From Sphaerisporangium rufum (lineage in GTDB: Bacteria; Actinomycetota; Actinomycetes; Streptosporangiales; Streptosporangiaceae): DNA of 64,000 nucleotides. Shown in pieces: positions 55,959 through 64,000 of this stretch. Position 1 is the stretch's first letter. Each line of letters begins with the position of its first letter. Position numbers and translations under genes: made by a program. The notes below the pieces were generated by a model. It made no database searches and was not told the origin of the DNA. It was given only the letters and a program-made list of their open reading frames with translations. Location: the NCBI RefSeq assembly GCF_016863395.1, contig NZ_BOOU01000030.1:1-64000 (forward strand), in the 5' to 3' direction.

Positions 55959-56306
55959 TCAGCCGCCGGCGCGCCGCGGGGTGAGCGCCCGGCAGATCAG
56001 CGCGACCGCCGCCGGCATGTCCTCCACCGGGGCGATGCGCTCGGCCCAGGACCACCAGAACCACCAGCGGCCGCCGCCGCGGGCGGCGAAGACGACCTCC
56101 GAAAGCGTCGGTACCGCCGTGCTGATGACGATCAGCTGCGGCAGCCCGCCGGCGGTGTCCCCGAGGCGGACGTGCAGCCCGCGGGCGCGCAGCTGCTCGC
56201 CGAGATCCTGCAGATGCGCCGCGGCGACGGCCGGCACGGTCACCTGGCCGGTGGTGTCCGTGACCGGCTCCCGGCGCTCGGCGGCGGGGCGGCGGGGCGC
56301 GCTCAC
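55959..56306 (-). CDS. Hypothetical protein, second of a two-gene operon
   Basis: A 115-residue soluble protein. It begins at a GTG overlapping the previous stop (GTGA) and ends ALICRALTPRRAGG. A helix (VAAAHLQDLGEQLRARGLHV) is followed by strands and a Trp-rich strand GGGRWWFWWSWAERI. The layout mirrors that of the preceding gene product (helix, strands, aromatic strand, final helix), so both may share one fold and pair up. I do not recognise a family. It lies downstream of an XRE-DUF5753 gene. Confidence 0.65.
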   Translation of the reverse strand: MSAPRRPAAERREPVTDTTGQVTVPAVAAAHLQDLGEQLRARGLHVRLGDTAGGLPQLIVISTAVPTLSEVVFAARGGGRWWFWWSWAERIAPVEDMPAAVALICRALTPRRAGG

Positions 56307-56647
56307 CCGGGCGTCCCGGCGCCGGGCCCGGGCAGGGGATGGGCGCGCAGTGCCGAATAGTGCTCGGCCAGCCGGCAGGCGGCGGTGGCGGGCGCCACGG
56401 CGAAGGTGCGCAGTGCCCTGCCCCGGACGCTGCGGCGCGGGCTGGTCCACCAGATGACCCGGCCGTCGACCCGGGCGAGCAGCCCTTGCCACAGCGCCAC
56501 CGCGGCGTGGCCGTCGTCCAGGAAGTAGACGTAGGACGGGATGTTGCGGCGGGCGAGGTGGGCCTGCAGGTCGGCGGCGACCTGCCGGACGGTCGCCGCC
56601 GGCCGATGTCCGGTGAAGTGGGCGGCTTCGACATGGAGGGCGGGCAC
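56303..56647 (-). CDS. Hypothetical protein, first of a two-gene operon
   Basis: A 114-residue protein starting at GTG 56647, chosen for AGGAG 8 bases upstream (an earlier GTG at 56662 has no ribosome site). It reads VPALHVEAAHFTGHRPAATV, a helix, SYVYFLDDGHAAVALWQGLL, and an aromatic strand VDGRVIWWTSPRR before a final helix. No family is recognised. The coupling to the next gene and the nearby XRE gene suggest a regulator-linked pair, like those that accompany XRE-DUF5753 proteins in actinomycetes. Confidence 0.65.
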   Translation of the reverse strand: MPALHVEAAHFTGHRPAATVRQVAADLQAHLARRNIPSYVYFLDDGHAAVALWQGLLARVDGRVIWWTSPRRSVRGRALRTFAVAPATAACRLAEHYSALRAHPLPGPGAGTPG

Positions 56648-56814
56648 GGGAAGGCTCCTCACGGTGCGGCTGCCATGTTCGCGTGGCTCGTCGTCGGCTG
56701 CTCGTCATTGTCTGGACGACCGGTGGCCGCCCGGCGGGACGGGCCTCGCTGACCGTGCCGCCAGGCGTGCGTCGCCCGCGACACTAGGCCGAGCTGACGT
56801 GGCGGATCAATGAA

Positions 56815-56832
56815 GTTGCTTCATGTTCCTCG
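56815..56832. promoter_or_regulatory. XRE-type operator candidate, copy 1
   Basis: GTTGCTTCATGTTCCTCG matches 15 of 18 bases of the element at 57745-57762. It overlaps the palindrome ATGAAG-TTG-CTTCAT (56810-56824) and lies at the 3' end of the XRE gene, upstream of the two-gene operon. Confidence 0.5.
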
Positions 56833-57669
56833 CTCCTGGCTCGGCACGGCCTCGATGAGCTCGCGCGCGGCCGGCCCGTACACGGCCGCCTCGGCGAGCC
56901 GGGTGAACGCCTTCTCGTACAGCGCGACGTCCGAGGGCGCCTTGATGCGGAACTGGCCGGGGACGGTGTCGACGCGCACCTGGTCGCCGTCGTAGATCCA
57001 GAAGTTCTCCGGAGGCATGATCGGCGGACGCGTCGCCGAGGGGATCACCCCGAGGCTGACCGCCGGGCTGCCGGTGGTGAGCTCGGCCAGCCGGACGAGC
57101 TGGACCGCCATGTCGCCGGCGTCGCAGACCGGCGTGCGCAGCGCCTGCTCGCCCAGCACGAACATGAACCGCCGCCCGCCGCCGCGCAGCACCTCCTGCT
57201 GGGCCAGCCGGGCGGCCACCGCCGCGTCGAGGTCGTCGGGGATGCCGCGGAAGTCGATGACCGCCCGCAGGTGCGCGCGGGCGTAGGCCTCGGTCTGCAG
57301 CAGGCCGGGCACCGCCGAGTGCTGGAACACCCGGAACTGCCGGGTGTCCCGGTAGAGCTGCTGGAACGACTCCTGCACGTGCCGCAGGCCGGTGCTCTCC
57401 AGCCGCCGCCACTCGGTGTACATGGAGTCGATGTTGCGCACCGCGGCGATGAGGTCCACCACGTACTCCTCGGCCTCGCAGATGCGGCACCATACCCGGA
57501 TGTCGTTCTCGTTCGGCATCTGCGCGGCATGTTCGATCTTGGAGACCTTGGAGTAGTGCCATCCCGCCTGGGCCGCCAGGGTCCGGCCCGTCAGGCTCGC
57601 CTCGCTGCGGATCTCGCGCAGGCGGGCCGCGAGGATGCCTTTGGCTTCGGTGATGCGCGACGAGGGCAT
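56821..57669 (-). CDS. XRE-family regulator with DUF5753 domain
   Basis: A 282-residue protein. The helix-turn-helix (residues about 10-65: LREIRSEASLTGRTLAAQAG, WHYSKVSKIEHAAQMP) precedes a DUF5753 domain (QHSAVPGLLQTEAYARAHLR; FVLGEQALRTPVCDAG; TVPGQFRIKAPSDVALYEKA). The ATG at 57669 has AAGG 9 bases upstream; a GTG at 57678 also exists. There is no DUF397 gene beside it; instead a two-gene operon of unknown proteins follows. Related 18-bp elements stand on both sides of the gene. Confidence 0.88.
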   Translation of the reverse strand: MPSSRITEAKGILAARLREIRSEASLTGRTLAAQAGWHYSKVSKIEHAAQMPNENDIRVWCRICEAEEYVVDLIAAVRNIDSMYTEWRRLESTGLRHVQESFQQLYRDTRQFRVFQHSAVPGLLQTEAYARAHLRAVIDFRGIPDDLDAAVAARLAQQEVLRGGGRRFMFVLGEQALRTPVCDAGDMAVQLVRLAELTTGSPAVSLGVIPSATRPPIMPPENFWIYDGDQVRVDTVPGQFRIKAPSDVALYEKAFTRLAEAAVYGPAARELIEAVPSQERGT

Positions 57670-57744
57670 GGGGGGCACCTTCTCGGTTGCGGAACGTCGC
57701 CGACCCGCCGACGTTAGCGCGAAGGTTTCTCAGGATTCCGCATA

Positions 57745-57762
57745 GTTGCTCGATGTTGCTCG
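57745..57762. promoter_or_regulatory. XRE-type operator candidate, copy 2
   Basis: GTTGCTCGATGTTGCTCG is two direct copies of GTTGCTCG separated by AT. It lies 76 bases upstream of the XRE start, in its promoter region, and resembles the element at 56815-56832. Confidence 0.5.
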
Positions 57763-57886
57763 GGACGCGATCGGGAGATCGCCCGCGACATGCCCGGGAG
57801 GCGGCGCCGCCCGGGACGGCCGCCGCCCCGGCCGGCCGCGCCGGGGCGGCGGCCGTCCCGGCGCCCTGCTGCGGCAGAATTGCGGC

Positions 57887-58231
57887 ATGCCTCTCGACCC
57901 GAAGATCGCCGACCGGCTCAAGCGCACGCCGGACGGGCTGGTGCCCGCGATCGTGCAGCAGTACGACACCGGTGAGGTGCTGATGCTGGCGTGGATGGAC
58001 GACGAGGCGCTGCACCGCACGCTGACCACCGGCCGGGCCACGTACTGGTCGCGCAGCCGGCGGTCGTACTGGGTGAAGGGGGAGACCTCGGGGAACACCC
58101 AGCGGGTCCGGCACGCCGCCCTCGACTGTGACGGTGACACCATCCTGCTCAAGGTCGACCAGGTGGGCGGCGCCTGCCACACCGGTGACCGCACCTGCTT
58201 CGACGCCGCGCCGCTGGAGGTCGCCACGTGA
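57887..58231 (+). CDS. hisI: Phosphoribosyl-AMP cyclohydrolase
   Basis: A 114-residue cyclohydrolase for step 3 of histidine synthesis. The family motifs [31 protein letters not shown] and the metal-binding Cys set in [20 protein letters not shown] are present. There is no fused HisE domain. It is separate from the main his operon and heads a cluster with trp genes, as in other actinobacteria. ATG 57887 starts the conserved part. Confidence 0.95.
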   Translation: MPLDPKIADRLKRTPDGLVPAIVQQYDTGEVLMLAWMDDEALHRTLTTGRATYWSRSRRSYWVKGETSGNTQRVRHAALDCDGDTILLKVDQVGGACHTGDRTCFDAAPLEVAT

Positions 58232-58857
58232 CCGTGGCCGGAGACCGCCGCCGGGCGCCCGGCGGGCGCGAGCGGCCGGCCTGCGCGGTCGCCGCGGCGG
58301 CGGGTGCGGGCCTGGTGCTGGTCGCCGCCGGGCGCACCTGGGCCACCGTGCGCCTGTCCGGCGGGCTCGGCGGGCCGGCCCGCCCGGTCGCGGTCGGCGG
58401 GGGAGAGCTGGCGCCCGCCCTGGTGCCGCTGGCGCTGGCCGCGCTGGCCGCCATGGTGGCGGTGTTCGCCGCCCGCGGCGCGCTGCGGCGGGGCATCGGT
58501 GCGGTGATCTGCCTGCTGGGTCCGGCGATCGCGGTGGCGGCGCTGCGCGGCGCCACCGCCGGCCGGGCGGCCGAGGCGGCGGCCGAGCACAGCACGCTGT
58601 CGGCCGCCGCGCGGGCCGCCTCGGTCTCGGTCGTCTGGGCCTGGCCGGCGGCGACCCTGGCCGGTGCCGCCGCTCTGCTGGCCGCCGGCCTGCTGGCGGC
58701 CGTCCGCGGCGGGCGCTGGCCCGGCATGTCCGGCAGGTACGAACGCGCGGCGGCCGCCGCGCCGCGGAGCGCGCGGCCGGCCGGCGCCAGGTCCCTGTGG
58801 GACGCCCTCGACCGCGGCGACGACCCGACGGCCGGCCCGGGCGACCGGAACAGGTGA
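58228..58857 (+). CDS. Trp-biosynthesis-associated membrane protein (TIGR02234)
   Basis: A 209-residue protein with four membrane helices in an Ala/Gly-rich sequence. The pattern ([20 protein letters not shown] near the start and a cytoplasmic tail with GRYERAAAA and [12 protein letters not shown]) matches the conserved membrane protein of actinobacterial trp operons (TIGR02234, PF09534). Its GTG overlaps the hisI stop by 4 bases. In related genomes trpE lies between hisI and this gene; here it is absent. The function is unknown. Confidence 0.85.
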   Translation: MTVAGDRRRAPGGRERPACAVAAAAGAGLVLVAAGRTWATVRLSGGLGGPARPVAVGGGELAPALVPLALAALAAMVAVFAARGALRRGIGAVICLLGPAIAVAALRGATAGRAAEAAAEHSTLSAAARAASVSVVWAWPAATLAGAAALLAAGLLAAVRGGRWPGMSGRYERAAAAAPRSARPAGARSLWDALDRGDDPTAGPGDRNR

Positions 58858-59108
58858 CAACTTGCCGACAAACCATGACATCAGGCATGCGGGCCACCGC
58901 GCGTCGCTATGCTGGCGCGGCGCGGAACGCGCGTGAGGCAGGCGGAGGCGCCGGTCCGTCGCGCGCGTGACCGGGGGCGGCGGGGGCCGCACCCGCACGG
59001 GGGCCAGGCATCACCCTGCCCGCGTCTTCAGGTGCGCATCACCGGCCGGGTGGCCGGGACCCGCCGGCCGGCGCCGGCGGGCGGGCAGGACGTCGAAGGA
59101 GCCATCGG
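58858..59108. other. Intergenic region before the CD225 gene
   Basis: 251 bases. TATGCT at 58908-58913 is a possible -10 without a good -35. AAGGAG precedes the next ATG at good spacing. No gene is seen. Confidence 0.35.
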
Positions 59109-59594
59109 ATGAGTTACGGGAACCAGCCGGGCGACCCGCAGGACCACGGGTACGGCCAGGGCGGCCAGGGCCAGGGCGGCGGGTACGGCCAGGGGGGTCA
59201 GGGCCAGCAGCCCTACGGCCAGCAGCAGCCGTACGGCCAGCAGCCCTACGGGCAGCAGGGCGGCTACCAGGACGGCGGATACGGCTACGGCGGGCAGCCC
59301 TACGGCGGGCCGCCGCCGGCCGCCCCCGACAACCAGCTGGTGCCGGCGATCCTCACCACCCTGTTCTGCTGCCTGCCGTTCGGCATCGTCTCCATCGTCA
59401 AGTCCTCGCAGGTCAACTCCCGCTGGGCGGTCGGCGACTACCAGGGCGCCGCCTACGCCGCCGAGGAGGCCAAGACCTGGTGGAAGCGCGCCATCATCTG
59501 GGGCATCGTCTCCTACGTGGCGGGCGTGCTGCTGTACGTCCTGCTGCTGGCGGCGCTCTTCAGCACCTCGAACGTGTCCTCCTACGGGTCATGA
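59109..59594 (+). CDS. CD225/dispanin-family membrane protein
   Basis: A 161-residue protein. The first 75 residues are Gly/Tyr/Gln repeats (QPYGQQQPYGQQPYGQQ). The rest is a CD225 domain: NQLVPAILTTLFCCLPFGIV, SIVKSSQVNSRWAVGDYQGA, then AKTWWKRAIIWGIV and a final helix. The family includes the animal IFITM proteins; bacterial members are widespread and their role is unclear. It overlaps the next gene as ATGA. Confidence 0.88.
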   Translation: MSYGNQPGDPQDHGYGQGGQGQGGGYGQGGQGQQPYGQQQPYGQQPYGQQGGYQDGGYGYGGQPYGGPPPAAPDNQLVPAILTTLFCCLPFGIVSIVKSSQVNSRWAVGDYQGAAYAAEEAKTWWKRAIIWGIVSYVAGVLLYVLLLAALFSTSNVSSYGS

Positions 59595-60031
59595 CCGCCG
59601 GCGCGGGGCGTCCCGGCCCGCCCGGCACGTCCCGCCGCCCGCGTGCCCTGCTCGTCCCGGCGGGCGTGGCGGCGCTGGCCGCGGGGGTGTTCGCCTACGT
59701 CGGCACGGTGGACCCGAACGCGCCCGGGCACTACCCGCCGTGCCCCTTCCTGTTCATCACCGGGTGGTATTGCCCGGGATGCGGCACGCTGCGCACGATG
59801 CACGCCCTGGCGCACGGCGACCTCGCCGGCGCCCTCGGGCTGAACCCTCTCGCGGTGGCCACCATTCCGTTCCTGCTGTTCTGGTGGGGCCGCTGGGCCG
59901 TGCGCTCCTGGCAGGGGCGGCCGGTGCGCACCACGCTGGCGCATCCGGCGTACGTCTGGGGGTTCCTCGTCCTGGTGATCGTCTACTGGGTCGTGCGTAA
60001 TCTCCCGTTCGGTCGTTTTCTCGCACCCTGA
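59591..60031 (+). CDS. DUF2752 membrane protein
   Basis: A 146-residue protein with three membrane helices. The conserved Cys motif CPFLFITGWYCPGCGTLRTM with the following LAHGDLAGALGLNPLAV is diagnostic of DUF2752. It is co-translated with the CD225 protein, a pairing that recurs in actinobacteria. The function is unknown. Confidence 0.88.
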   Translation: MTAGAGRPGPPGTSRRPRALLVPAGVAALAAGVFAYVGTVDPNAPGHYPPCPFLFITGWYCPGCGTLRTMHALAHGDLAGALGLNPLAVATIPFLLFWWGRWAVRSWQGRPVRTTLAHPAYVWGFLVLVIVYWVVRNLPFGRFLAP

Positions 60032-60048
60032 CGCCCGGCGAGCCGCCA

Positions 60049-60144
60049 CCCGGTGGCGAGGCGACGGCGTCAAGACCGATACCATCGGCAGGGCATGGCC
60101 AGGCGGCGCGCTCCGGCGCCGGCCGCCCGCCCGGTGGCGAGGCG
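60049..60144. repeat. Pair of 15-bp direct repeats before trpC
   Basis: CCCGGTGGCGAGGCG occurs at 60049-60063 and again at 60130-60144. The first is part of a palindrome (GCCACC-C-GGTGGC, 60045-60057). TACCAT at 60080-60085 between them may be a -10. The pair could be regulatory or accidental in GC-rich DNA. Confidence 0.3.
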
Positions 60145-60211
60145 TTCCGGCCCGCCGGGCACCGTCGACCGGAGGCACTGATCGGGTGAGCGAGCCAAGC
60201 GAGGAGACCAA

Positions 60212-61036
60212 GTGAGCGTGCTCGACGAGATCCTGGAGGGCGTTCGCGCCGACCTCGCCGACCGGCAGCGCGCGGTGCCGCTGGCCGAGCTCAAGGACCG
60301 CGCCCAGCGCGCGCCCGCCGGGCGGGACGCCTTCGCGGCCCTCGGCGGCGACAAGGTGTCGGTCATCGCCGAGGTCAAGCGCTCCAGCCCGTCCAAGGGC
60401 GCGCTGGCCGCCATCGCCGACCCCGCGGCGCTGGCCGCCGACTACGAGGCGGGCGGCGCGCACGTCATCAGCGTGCTGACCGAGCGCCGGCGCTTCGGCG
60501 GCAGCCTGGAGGACCTGGCGGCGGTCCGCGCCGCGGTGGACATCCCGATCCTGCGCAAGGACTTCGTGGTCACCTCCTACCAGCTGTGGGAGGCGCGGGC
60601 GTACGGCGCCGACCTGGCGCTGCTCATCGTGGCGGCCCTGGAGCAGAACGCGCTGGTCTCGCTGATCGAGCGGGCCGAGTCGATCGGCCTGGCGCCGCTC
60701 GTCGAGGTGCATACTGAAGAGGAGCTCGGCCGGGCGCTGGACGCCGGTGCCAAGATCATCGGAGTGAACGCGCGGAACCTCAAGACCCTGGAGGTCGACC
60801 GCGACGTCTTCTCCCGCCTCGCGCCGAAGATCCCCGACGGGGTGATCAAGATCGCCGAGTCCGGGGTGCGCGGCCCGCACGACCTGCTGGCCTACGCCCG
60901 GGCGGGGGCCGACGCCGTGCTCGTCGGCGAGAGCCTGGTCACCGGCAAGGACCCCAGGGCCGCGGTGGTCGATCTCGTCACCGCGGGCGCCCACCCCGCA
61001 TCGCGACTGGACAACGGACCCGAGAGGCAGCAGTGA
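60212..61036 (+). CDS. trpC: Indole-3-glycerol phosphate synthase
   Basis: A 274-residue TIM barrel without the TrpF domain. [17 protein letters not shown] contains the conserved Glu and Lys; [20 protein letters not shown] and [15 protein letters not shown] complete the signature. The GTG follows GAGGAG. It overlaps trpB by 4 bases. Confidence 0.96.
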   Translation: MSVLDEILEGVRADLADRQRAVPLAELKDRAQRAPAGRDAFAALGGDKVSVIAEVKRSSPSKGALAAIADPAALAADYEAGGAHVISVLTERRRFGGSLEDLAAVRAAVDIPILRKDFVVTSYQLWEARAYGADLALLIVAALEQNALVSLIERAESIGLAPLVEVHTEEELGRALDAGAKIIGVNARNLKTLEVDRDVFSRLAPKIPDGVIKIAESGVRGPHDLLAYARAGADAVLVGESLVTGKDPRAAVVDLVTAGAHPASRLDNGPERQQ

Positions 61037-62277
61037 CGACCGCAGAAGGCACCATGATCACCGCGGCGGATCTTTCGGGCGGTGACGTCCACGGCGACGA
61101 TCCCGGCACGGCCGGCCGGTTCGGCGTGTTCGGCGGCCGGTTCGTCCCCGAGGCGCTCATCCCGGCACTCGACGAGGTCGCCAAGGTCTACGCCGAGGCC
61201 AAGACCGACCCCGCGTTCCTGAGCGAGTTCGACCATCTGCTGCGCACCTACGCGGGCCGGCCGACCACGATCACCGAGGTGCGGCGGTTCGGCGAGGCCG
61301 CGGGCGGCGCCCGGGTGCTGCTCAAGCGCGAGGACCTCACGCACACCGGCGCTCACAAGATCAACAACGTGCTGGGCCAGGCGCTGCTGACCCGGCGGCT
61401 GGGCAAGACCCGCGTTATCGCCGAGACCGGCGCCGGCCAGCACGGCGTGGCCACCGCCACCGCCTGCGCGCTGCTCGGCCTGGAGTGCGTGATCTACATG
61501 GGCGAGGTCGACTGCGAGCGGCAGGCGCTCAACGTCGCCCGGATGAAGCTGCTCGGCGCCCGCGTCGTCCCGGTGGGCAACGGCAGCCGCACCCTGAAGG
61601 ACGCCATCAACGAGGCGTTCCGCGACTGGGTCACCAACGTCGACAGCACGCACTACCTGTTCGGCACCGTCGCCGGGCCGCACCCGTTCCCCGAGATCGT
61701 CCGCGACTTCGCACGCATCATCGGGGTGGAGGCCCGCCGCCAGGTGCTCGAGCTCACCGGCCGGCTGCCCGACGCGGTCGCCGCGGCGGTCGGCGGCGGC
61801 TCCAACGCCATCGGCATCTTCCACGCGTTCATCGGTGACCAGGATGTCGCGCTGCACGGCTACGAGGCGGCCGGACACGGGGTGGCGAGCGGCGAGCACG
61901 CCTGCACGCTCACCGAGGGCTCGGTCGGCGTCCTGCACGGGTCGCGCACCTACGTCCTGCAGGACGAGGAGGGCCAGACCATCGAGTCGCACTCCATCTC
62001 CGCGGGCCTCGACTATCCGGGGGTCGGTCCCGAGCACGCCTGGCTGAAGGACTCCGGCCGGGCCACCTACCACGGCATCACCGACGACGAGGCGATGGAG
62101 GCGTTCTCGGTGCTGGCCCGCACCGAGGGCATCATTCCCGCGATCGAGTCGGCGCACGCCCTGGCCGGCACCCTCAAGCTCGGCCGGGAGCTCGGTCCGG
62201 AGGCGACCATCCTGGTCAACCTCTCCGGCCGCGGGGACAAGGACATGGGCACCGCCATGAAATATTTCAATCTTTAG
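61033..62277 (+). CDS. trpB: Tryptophan synthase beta chain
   Basis: A 414-residue PLP enzyme. The PLP Lys lies in [16 protein letters not shown]; the phosphate loop GGGSNAIG and the conserved [15 protein letters not shown] are present. It joins indole and serine. GTG 61033 overlaps the trpC stop; a later ATG at 61054 is also possible. Confidence 0.96.
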   Translation: MTTAEGTMITAADLSGGDVHGDDPGTAGRFGVFGGRFVPEALIPALDEVAKVYAEAKTDPAFLSEFDHLLRTYAGRPTTITEVRRFGEAAGGARVLLKREDLTHTGAHKINNVLGQALLTRRLGKTRVIAETGAGQHGVATATACALLGLECVIYMGEVDCERQALNVARMKLLGARVVPVGNGSRTLKDAINEAFRDWVTNVDSTHYLFGTVAGPHPFPEIVRDFARIIGVEARRQVLELTGRLPDAVAAAVGGGSNAIGIFHAFIGDQDVALHGYEAAGHGVASGEHACTLTEGSVGVLHGSRTYVLQDEEGQTIESHSISAGLDYPGVGPEHAWLKDSGRATYHGITDDEAMEAFSVLARTEGIIPAIESAHALAGTLKLGRELGPEATILVNLSGRGDKDMGTAMKYFNL

Positions 62278-62322
62278 GCCCAGGACTCTCCAGGCCTCCA
62301 CTTTCGAGCGGGACTTCCTGAC

Positions 62323-63117
62323 ATGACCAATCTGCAGACGGTGTTCGAGAAGGCGCGGGCCGACCAGCGCGCCGCCCTGGTCGGATACCTCCCGGCCGGT
62401 TTCCCGACCAAGGACGGCGCGGTGGCCGCCGCGACGGCCATGGTCGAGGCCGGCTGCGACGTCATCGAGATCGGCCTGCCTTACTCCGATCCGCTGATGG
62501 ACGGGCCCACCATCCAGGACGCGGTGCACCGCGCCCTGACCAACGGCACCCGCATCGCCGACGTGCTGCGCACCGTCGAGGGCGTCGCCCGCACCGGCGC
62601 CGCCGTCCTGGTCATGACCTACTGGAACCCGGTCGACCGTTACGGCGCCGAGCGTTTCGCCCGCGGGCTGGCCGACGCCGGCGGTGCCGGCACCATCACC
62701 CCGGACCTGACCCCCGAGGAGGCCGGGCCGTGGCGCGAGTGCAGCGCCGCCGCCGGTCTGGACACCGTGTTCCTGGTGGCGCCGAGCTCCACCGGCGAGC
62801 GCATCAAGGCGGTCACCGACCGCTGCTCCGGATTCGTCTACGCCGCCTCCCTGATGGGGGTCACCGGCGCCCGGGAGAGCGTGAGCGTGGCGGCCGAGGG
62901 CCTGGTGAAGCGGTGCCGCGAGCACACCTCCCTGCCGGTCTGCGTCGGTCTCGGCGTGGGCACCGGCGCCCAGGCCGCCGAGGTGGCCGGGTACGCTGAC
63001 GGGGTCATCGTCGGCTCGGCGTTCATCCGGCGGCTGCTCGACGCGCCGGACGAGGCGGCCGGGGTGGCCGGGGTGCGCGAGCTGGCCGCCGAGCTGTCGG
63101 CCGGCGTGCGAGGCTGA
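62323..63117 (+). CDS. trpA: Tryptophan synthase alpha chain
   Basis: A 264-residue TIM barrel that cleaves indole-3-glycerol phosphate. The catalytic Glu is in DVIEIGLPYSDPLMDGPTIQ and the Asp in TITPDLTPEEA. The phosphate-binding end reads VGLGVGTGAQAAEVAG and GVIVGSAFIRRL. It lies 45 bases after trpB. Confidence 0.96.
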   Translation: MTNLQTVFEKARADQRAALVGYLPAGFPTKDGAVAAATAMVEAGCDVIEIGLPYSDPLMDGPTIQDAVHRALTNGTRIADVLRTVEGVARTGAAVLVMTYWNPVDRYGAERFARGLADAGGAGTITPDLTPEEAGPWRECSAAAGLDTVFLVAPSSTGERIKAVTDRCSGFVYAASLMGVTGARESVSVAAEGLVKRCREHTSLPVCVGLGVGTGAQAAEVAGYADGVIVGSAFIRRLLDAPDEAAGVAGVRELAAELSAGVRG

Positions 63118-63311
63118 CCGCCGGCCGGGCGCCGGCCCGGACGTCGGCGCATGTTGGTCACAACCGTTTATCCGGCGTTTATCGCGGCCATGATGAGCTG
63201 TTGGAGCCGTGTCCGGCGGGAGCATGGTCCAGGCCGCCCGCGGGAGCATCGGCGGCCGTCCGTCCCGGGCGAGGGAGACGCTGGAATGACACTTCGGGGA
63301 AGGTCGCACGG
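63118..63311. other. Intergenic region after trpA
   Basis: 194 bases. The small stem CGGGC-GCCG-GCCCG just past trpA may end transcription. TTGGTC (63154-63159) with TTTAT-type sequence about 17 bases later is a weak promoter for the MauE/DoxX gene. Confidence 0.35.
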
Positions 63312-63845
63312 ATGAGGTCGCTTTACGTGCACCCGGCGGTACCCTGGGTGACGACCGTCGCTCGGTTGGTGGTCGCCGGCGTGCTCATCGTCGCCGGCTG
63401 GCTGAAGATCGGCACGCCGGCGCTCTCGGTCCAGGCCGTGAAGGCCTACGAGCTGCTACCGGTATCGGTCGCGACCGCGGTGGGCTACGGCCTGCCGATC
63501 CTGGAGATCGTCGTTGGGGTGTTGCTGGTTGTCGGGTTGCTCACCCGCGCCGCGGGTGCCGTCTCCGCGCTGCTCATGCTGGCCTTCGTGGCCGGCATCG
63601 CCTCGGCGTGGGCGCGCGGGCTGCGCATCGACTGCGGCTGCTTCGGCGGCGGCGGCAAGCTCGCCGACGGGCAGGAGCCCGGCTACCTGTGGGAGATCCT
63701 GCGGGACGGAGGCCTGTTCCTCCTCGGCGCCTGGATCACCCGGTTCGGCCCGGGCCGGCTGGCACTCGACTCCGCCCTCGGCCTGGCGCCGGGGCGCGAG
63801 GTGGACGACGACGAGGGCGACGACCTGGCGACGGCGACGACCTGA
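63312..63845 (+). CDS. MauE/DoxX-type redox-associated membrane protein
   Basis: A 177-residue protein with four membrane helices (VARLVVAGVLIVAGWLKIG first). The pattern KAYELLPVSVATAVGYGLPI, LEIVVGVLLVVGLLTRAAGA and a Cys pair in RIDCGCFGGGG fit MauE/DoxX proteins, which supply reducing power to disulfide exchange. ATG 63312 has GGAAGG 9 bases upstream. A probable DsbA-like gene follows, as is usual after trpA in actinobacteria. Confidence 0.85.
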   Translation: MRSLYVHPAVPWVTTVARLVVAGVLIVAGWLKIGTPALSVQAVKAYELLPVSVATAVGYGLPILEIVVGVLLVVGLLTRAAGAVSALLMLAFVAGIASAWARGLRIDCGCFGGGGKLADGQEPGYLWEILRDGGLFLLGAWITRFGPGRLALDSALGLAPGREVDDDEGDDLATATT

Positions 63846-63887
63846 CGACCTGACGCCGGACACGGTGCACATGAAGGAGAGTCTCTG

Positions 63888-64000
63888 ATGGGAAAGGCCG
63901 CGCGTGACCTCTCCGCCCGCGAGCGGATCAAGTCGCAGCGGGAGCGGCAGCGGCGGCAGGACCAGCGCCGGCGGGTGATCACCGCCGCGGCGGTGGCGGC
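63888..64000 (+). CDS. Partial membrane-anchored protein, probably DsbA-like
   Basis: The reading frame starts at ATG 63888 with AAGGAGA 7 bases upstream, and runs off the window. The visible part, MGKAARDLSARERIKSQRER followed by a basic stretch and the start of an Ala-rich hydrophobic helix (VITAAAVAA), is the usual cytoplasmic head of actinobacterial DsbA-like thioredoxin-fold proteins. The placement after a MauE/DoxX gene supports this. The catalytic domain is outside the window. Confidence 0.65.
   Translation, partial: MGKAARDLSARERIKSQRERQRRQDQRRRVITAAAVA

Overview
This is a high-GC actinobacterial chromosome segment, most consistent with Streptosporangiales (an Actinomadura/Thermomonospora-like organism). 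The grounds are very high GC, frequent GTG/TTG starts, DUF574 methyltransferase, XRE-DUF5753/DUF397 pairs, PriA in place of HisA, a translational ileS T-box and tandem Ser/Thr kinases with ectodomains. The taxon is inferred from gene content, not from a marker gene. No tRNA, rRNA, CRISPR array, insertion sequence or phage integrase was recognised.

Layout. 1-7.4 kb: a partial Cys-motif protein, a SAM methyltransferase, a divergent MFS exporter/LysR pair, a secreted TAP-like peptidase and a secreted CE1 esterase with a ricin-type lectin domain. 7.4-13.5 kb: an accessory island of small soluble or membrane proteins that look like polymorphic-toxin immunity genes or orphan regulators (two HEAT-like paralogues, a DUF6879 gene, DUF6082, Imm8, a DUF4279 gene, an SCO4402-like gene). 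It shows gene debris, three copies of one DUF6082 tail and two genes broken by in-frame TAG codons. 13.5-15.6 kb: RsbW-like ATPase / XRE / DUF397 module with a divergent promoter.

15.6-21.5 kb: ileS with a T-box leader, a DksA/TraR-like factor, lspA and an RluD-like pseudouridine synthase. 21.6-24.2 kb: a predicted type VII-exported RTX metalloprotease toxin (WXG-like head, RTX repeats, M91 protease) and a small ESX-like partner. 24.2-29.8 kb: three tandem membrane Ser/Thr kinases, two with a shared ectodomain. 30.1-38.6 kb: a chorismate mutase fused to a degenerate DAHP-synthase-like domain, dnaE, and a murA / class A PBP pair. 39.3-41.6 kb: a secreted two-domain NlpC/P60-like protein, divergent from a membrane XRE regulator whose outer domain is a catalytically dead copy of the same fold.

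41.6-49.4 kb: amidase, YbaK-type deacylase and the his operon hisD-hisC-hisB-orf-hisH-orf-priA-hisF. 49.6-57.7 kb: a Gly/Tyr/Gln-rich membrane protein, a 53-residue membrane protein, a TIGR03085 protein, a heterodimeric ABC exporter with one degenerate ATP site, and an XRE-DUF5753 regulator with a two-gene operon flanked by matching 18-bp elements. 57.9-64 kb: hisI, trp-associated membrane protein, CD225 protein, DUF2752 protein, trpC-trpB-trpA, a MauE/DoxX protein and the start of a probable DsbA-like protein.

Histidine and tryptophan synthesis are linked through PriA, which should serve both pathways because no trpF is visible. The cell-envelope genes (murA, PBP, NlpC proteins, kinases, lspA) and the toxin/immunity-like material are the main accessory themes. 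All family calls come from reading the translated sequence; no database search was run.
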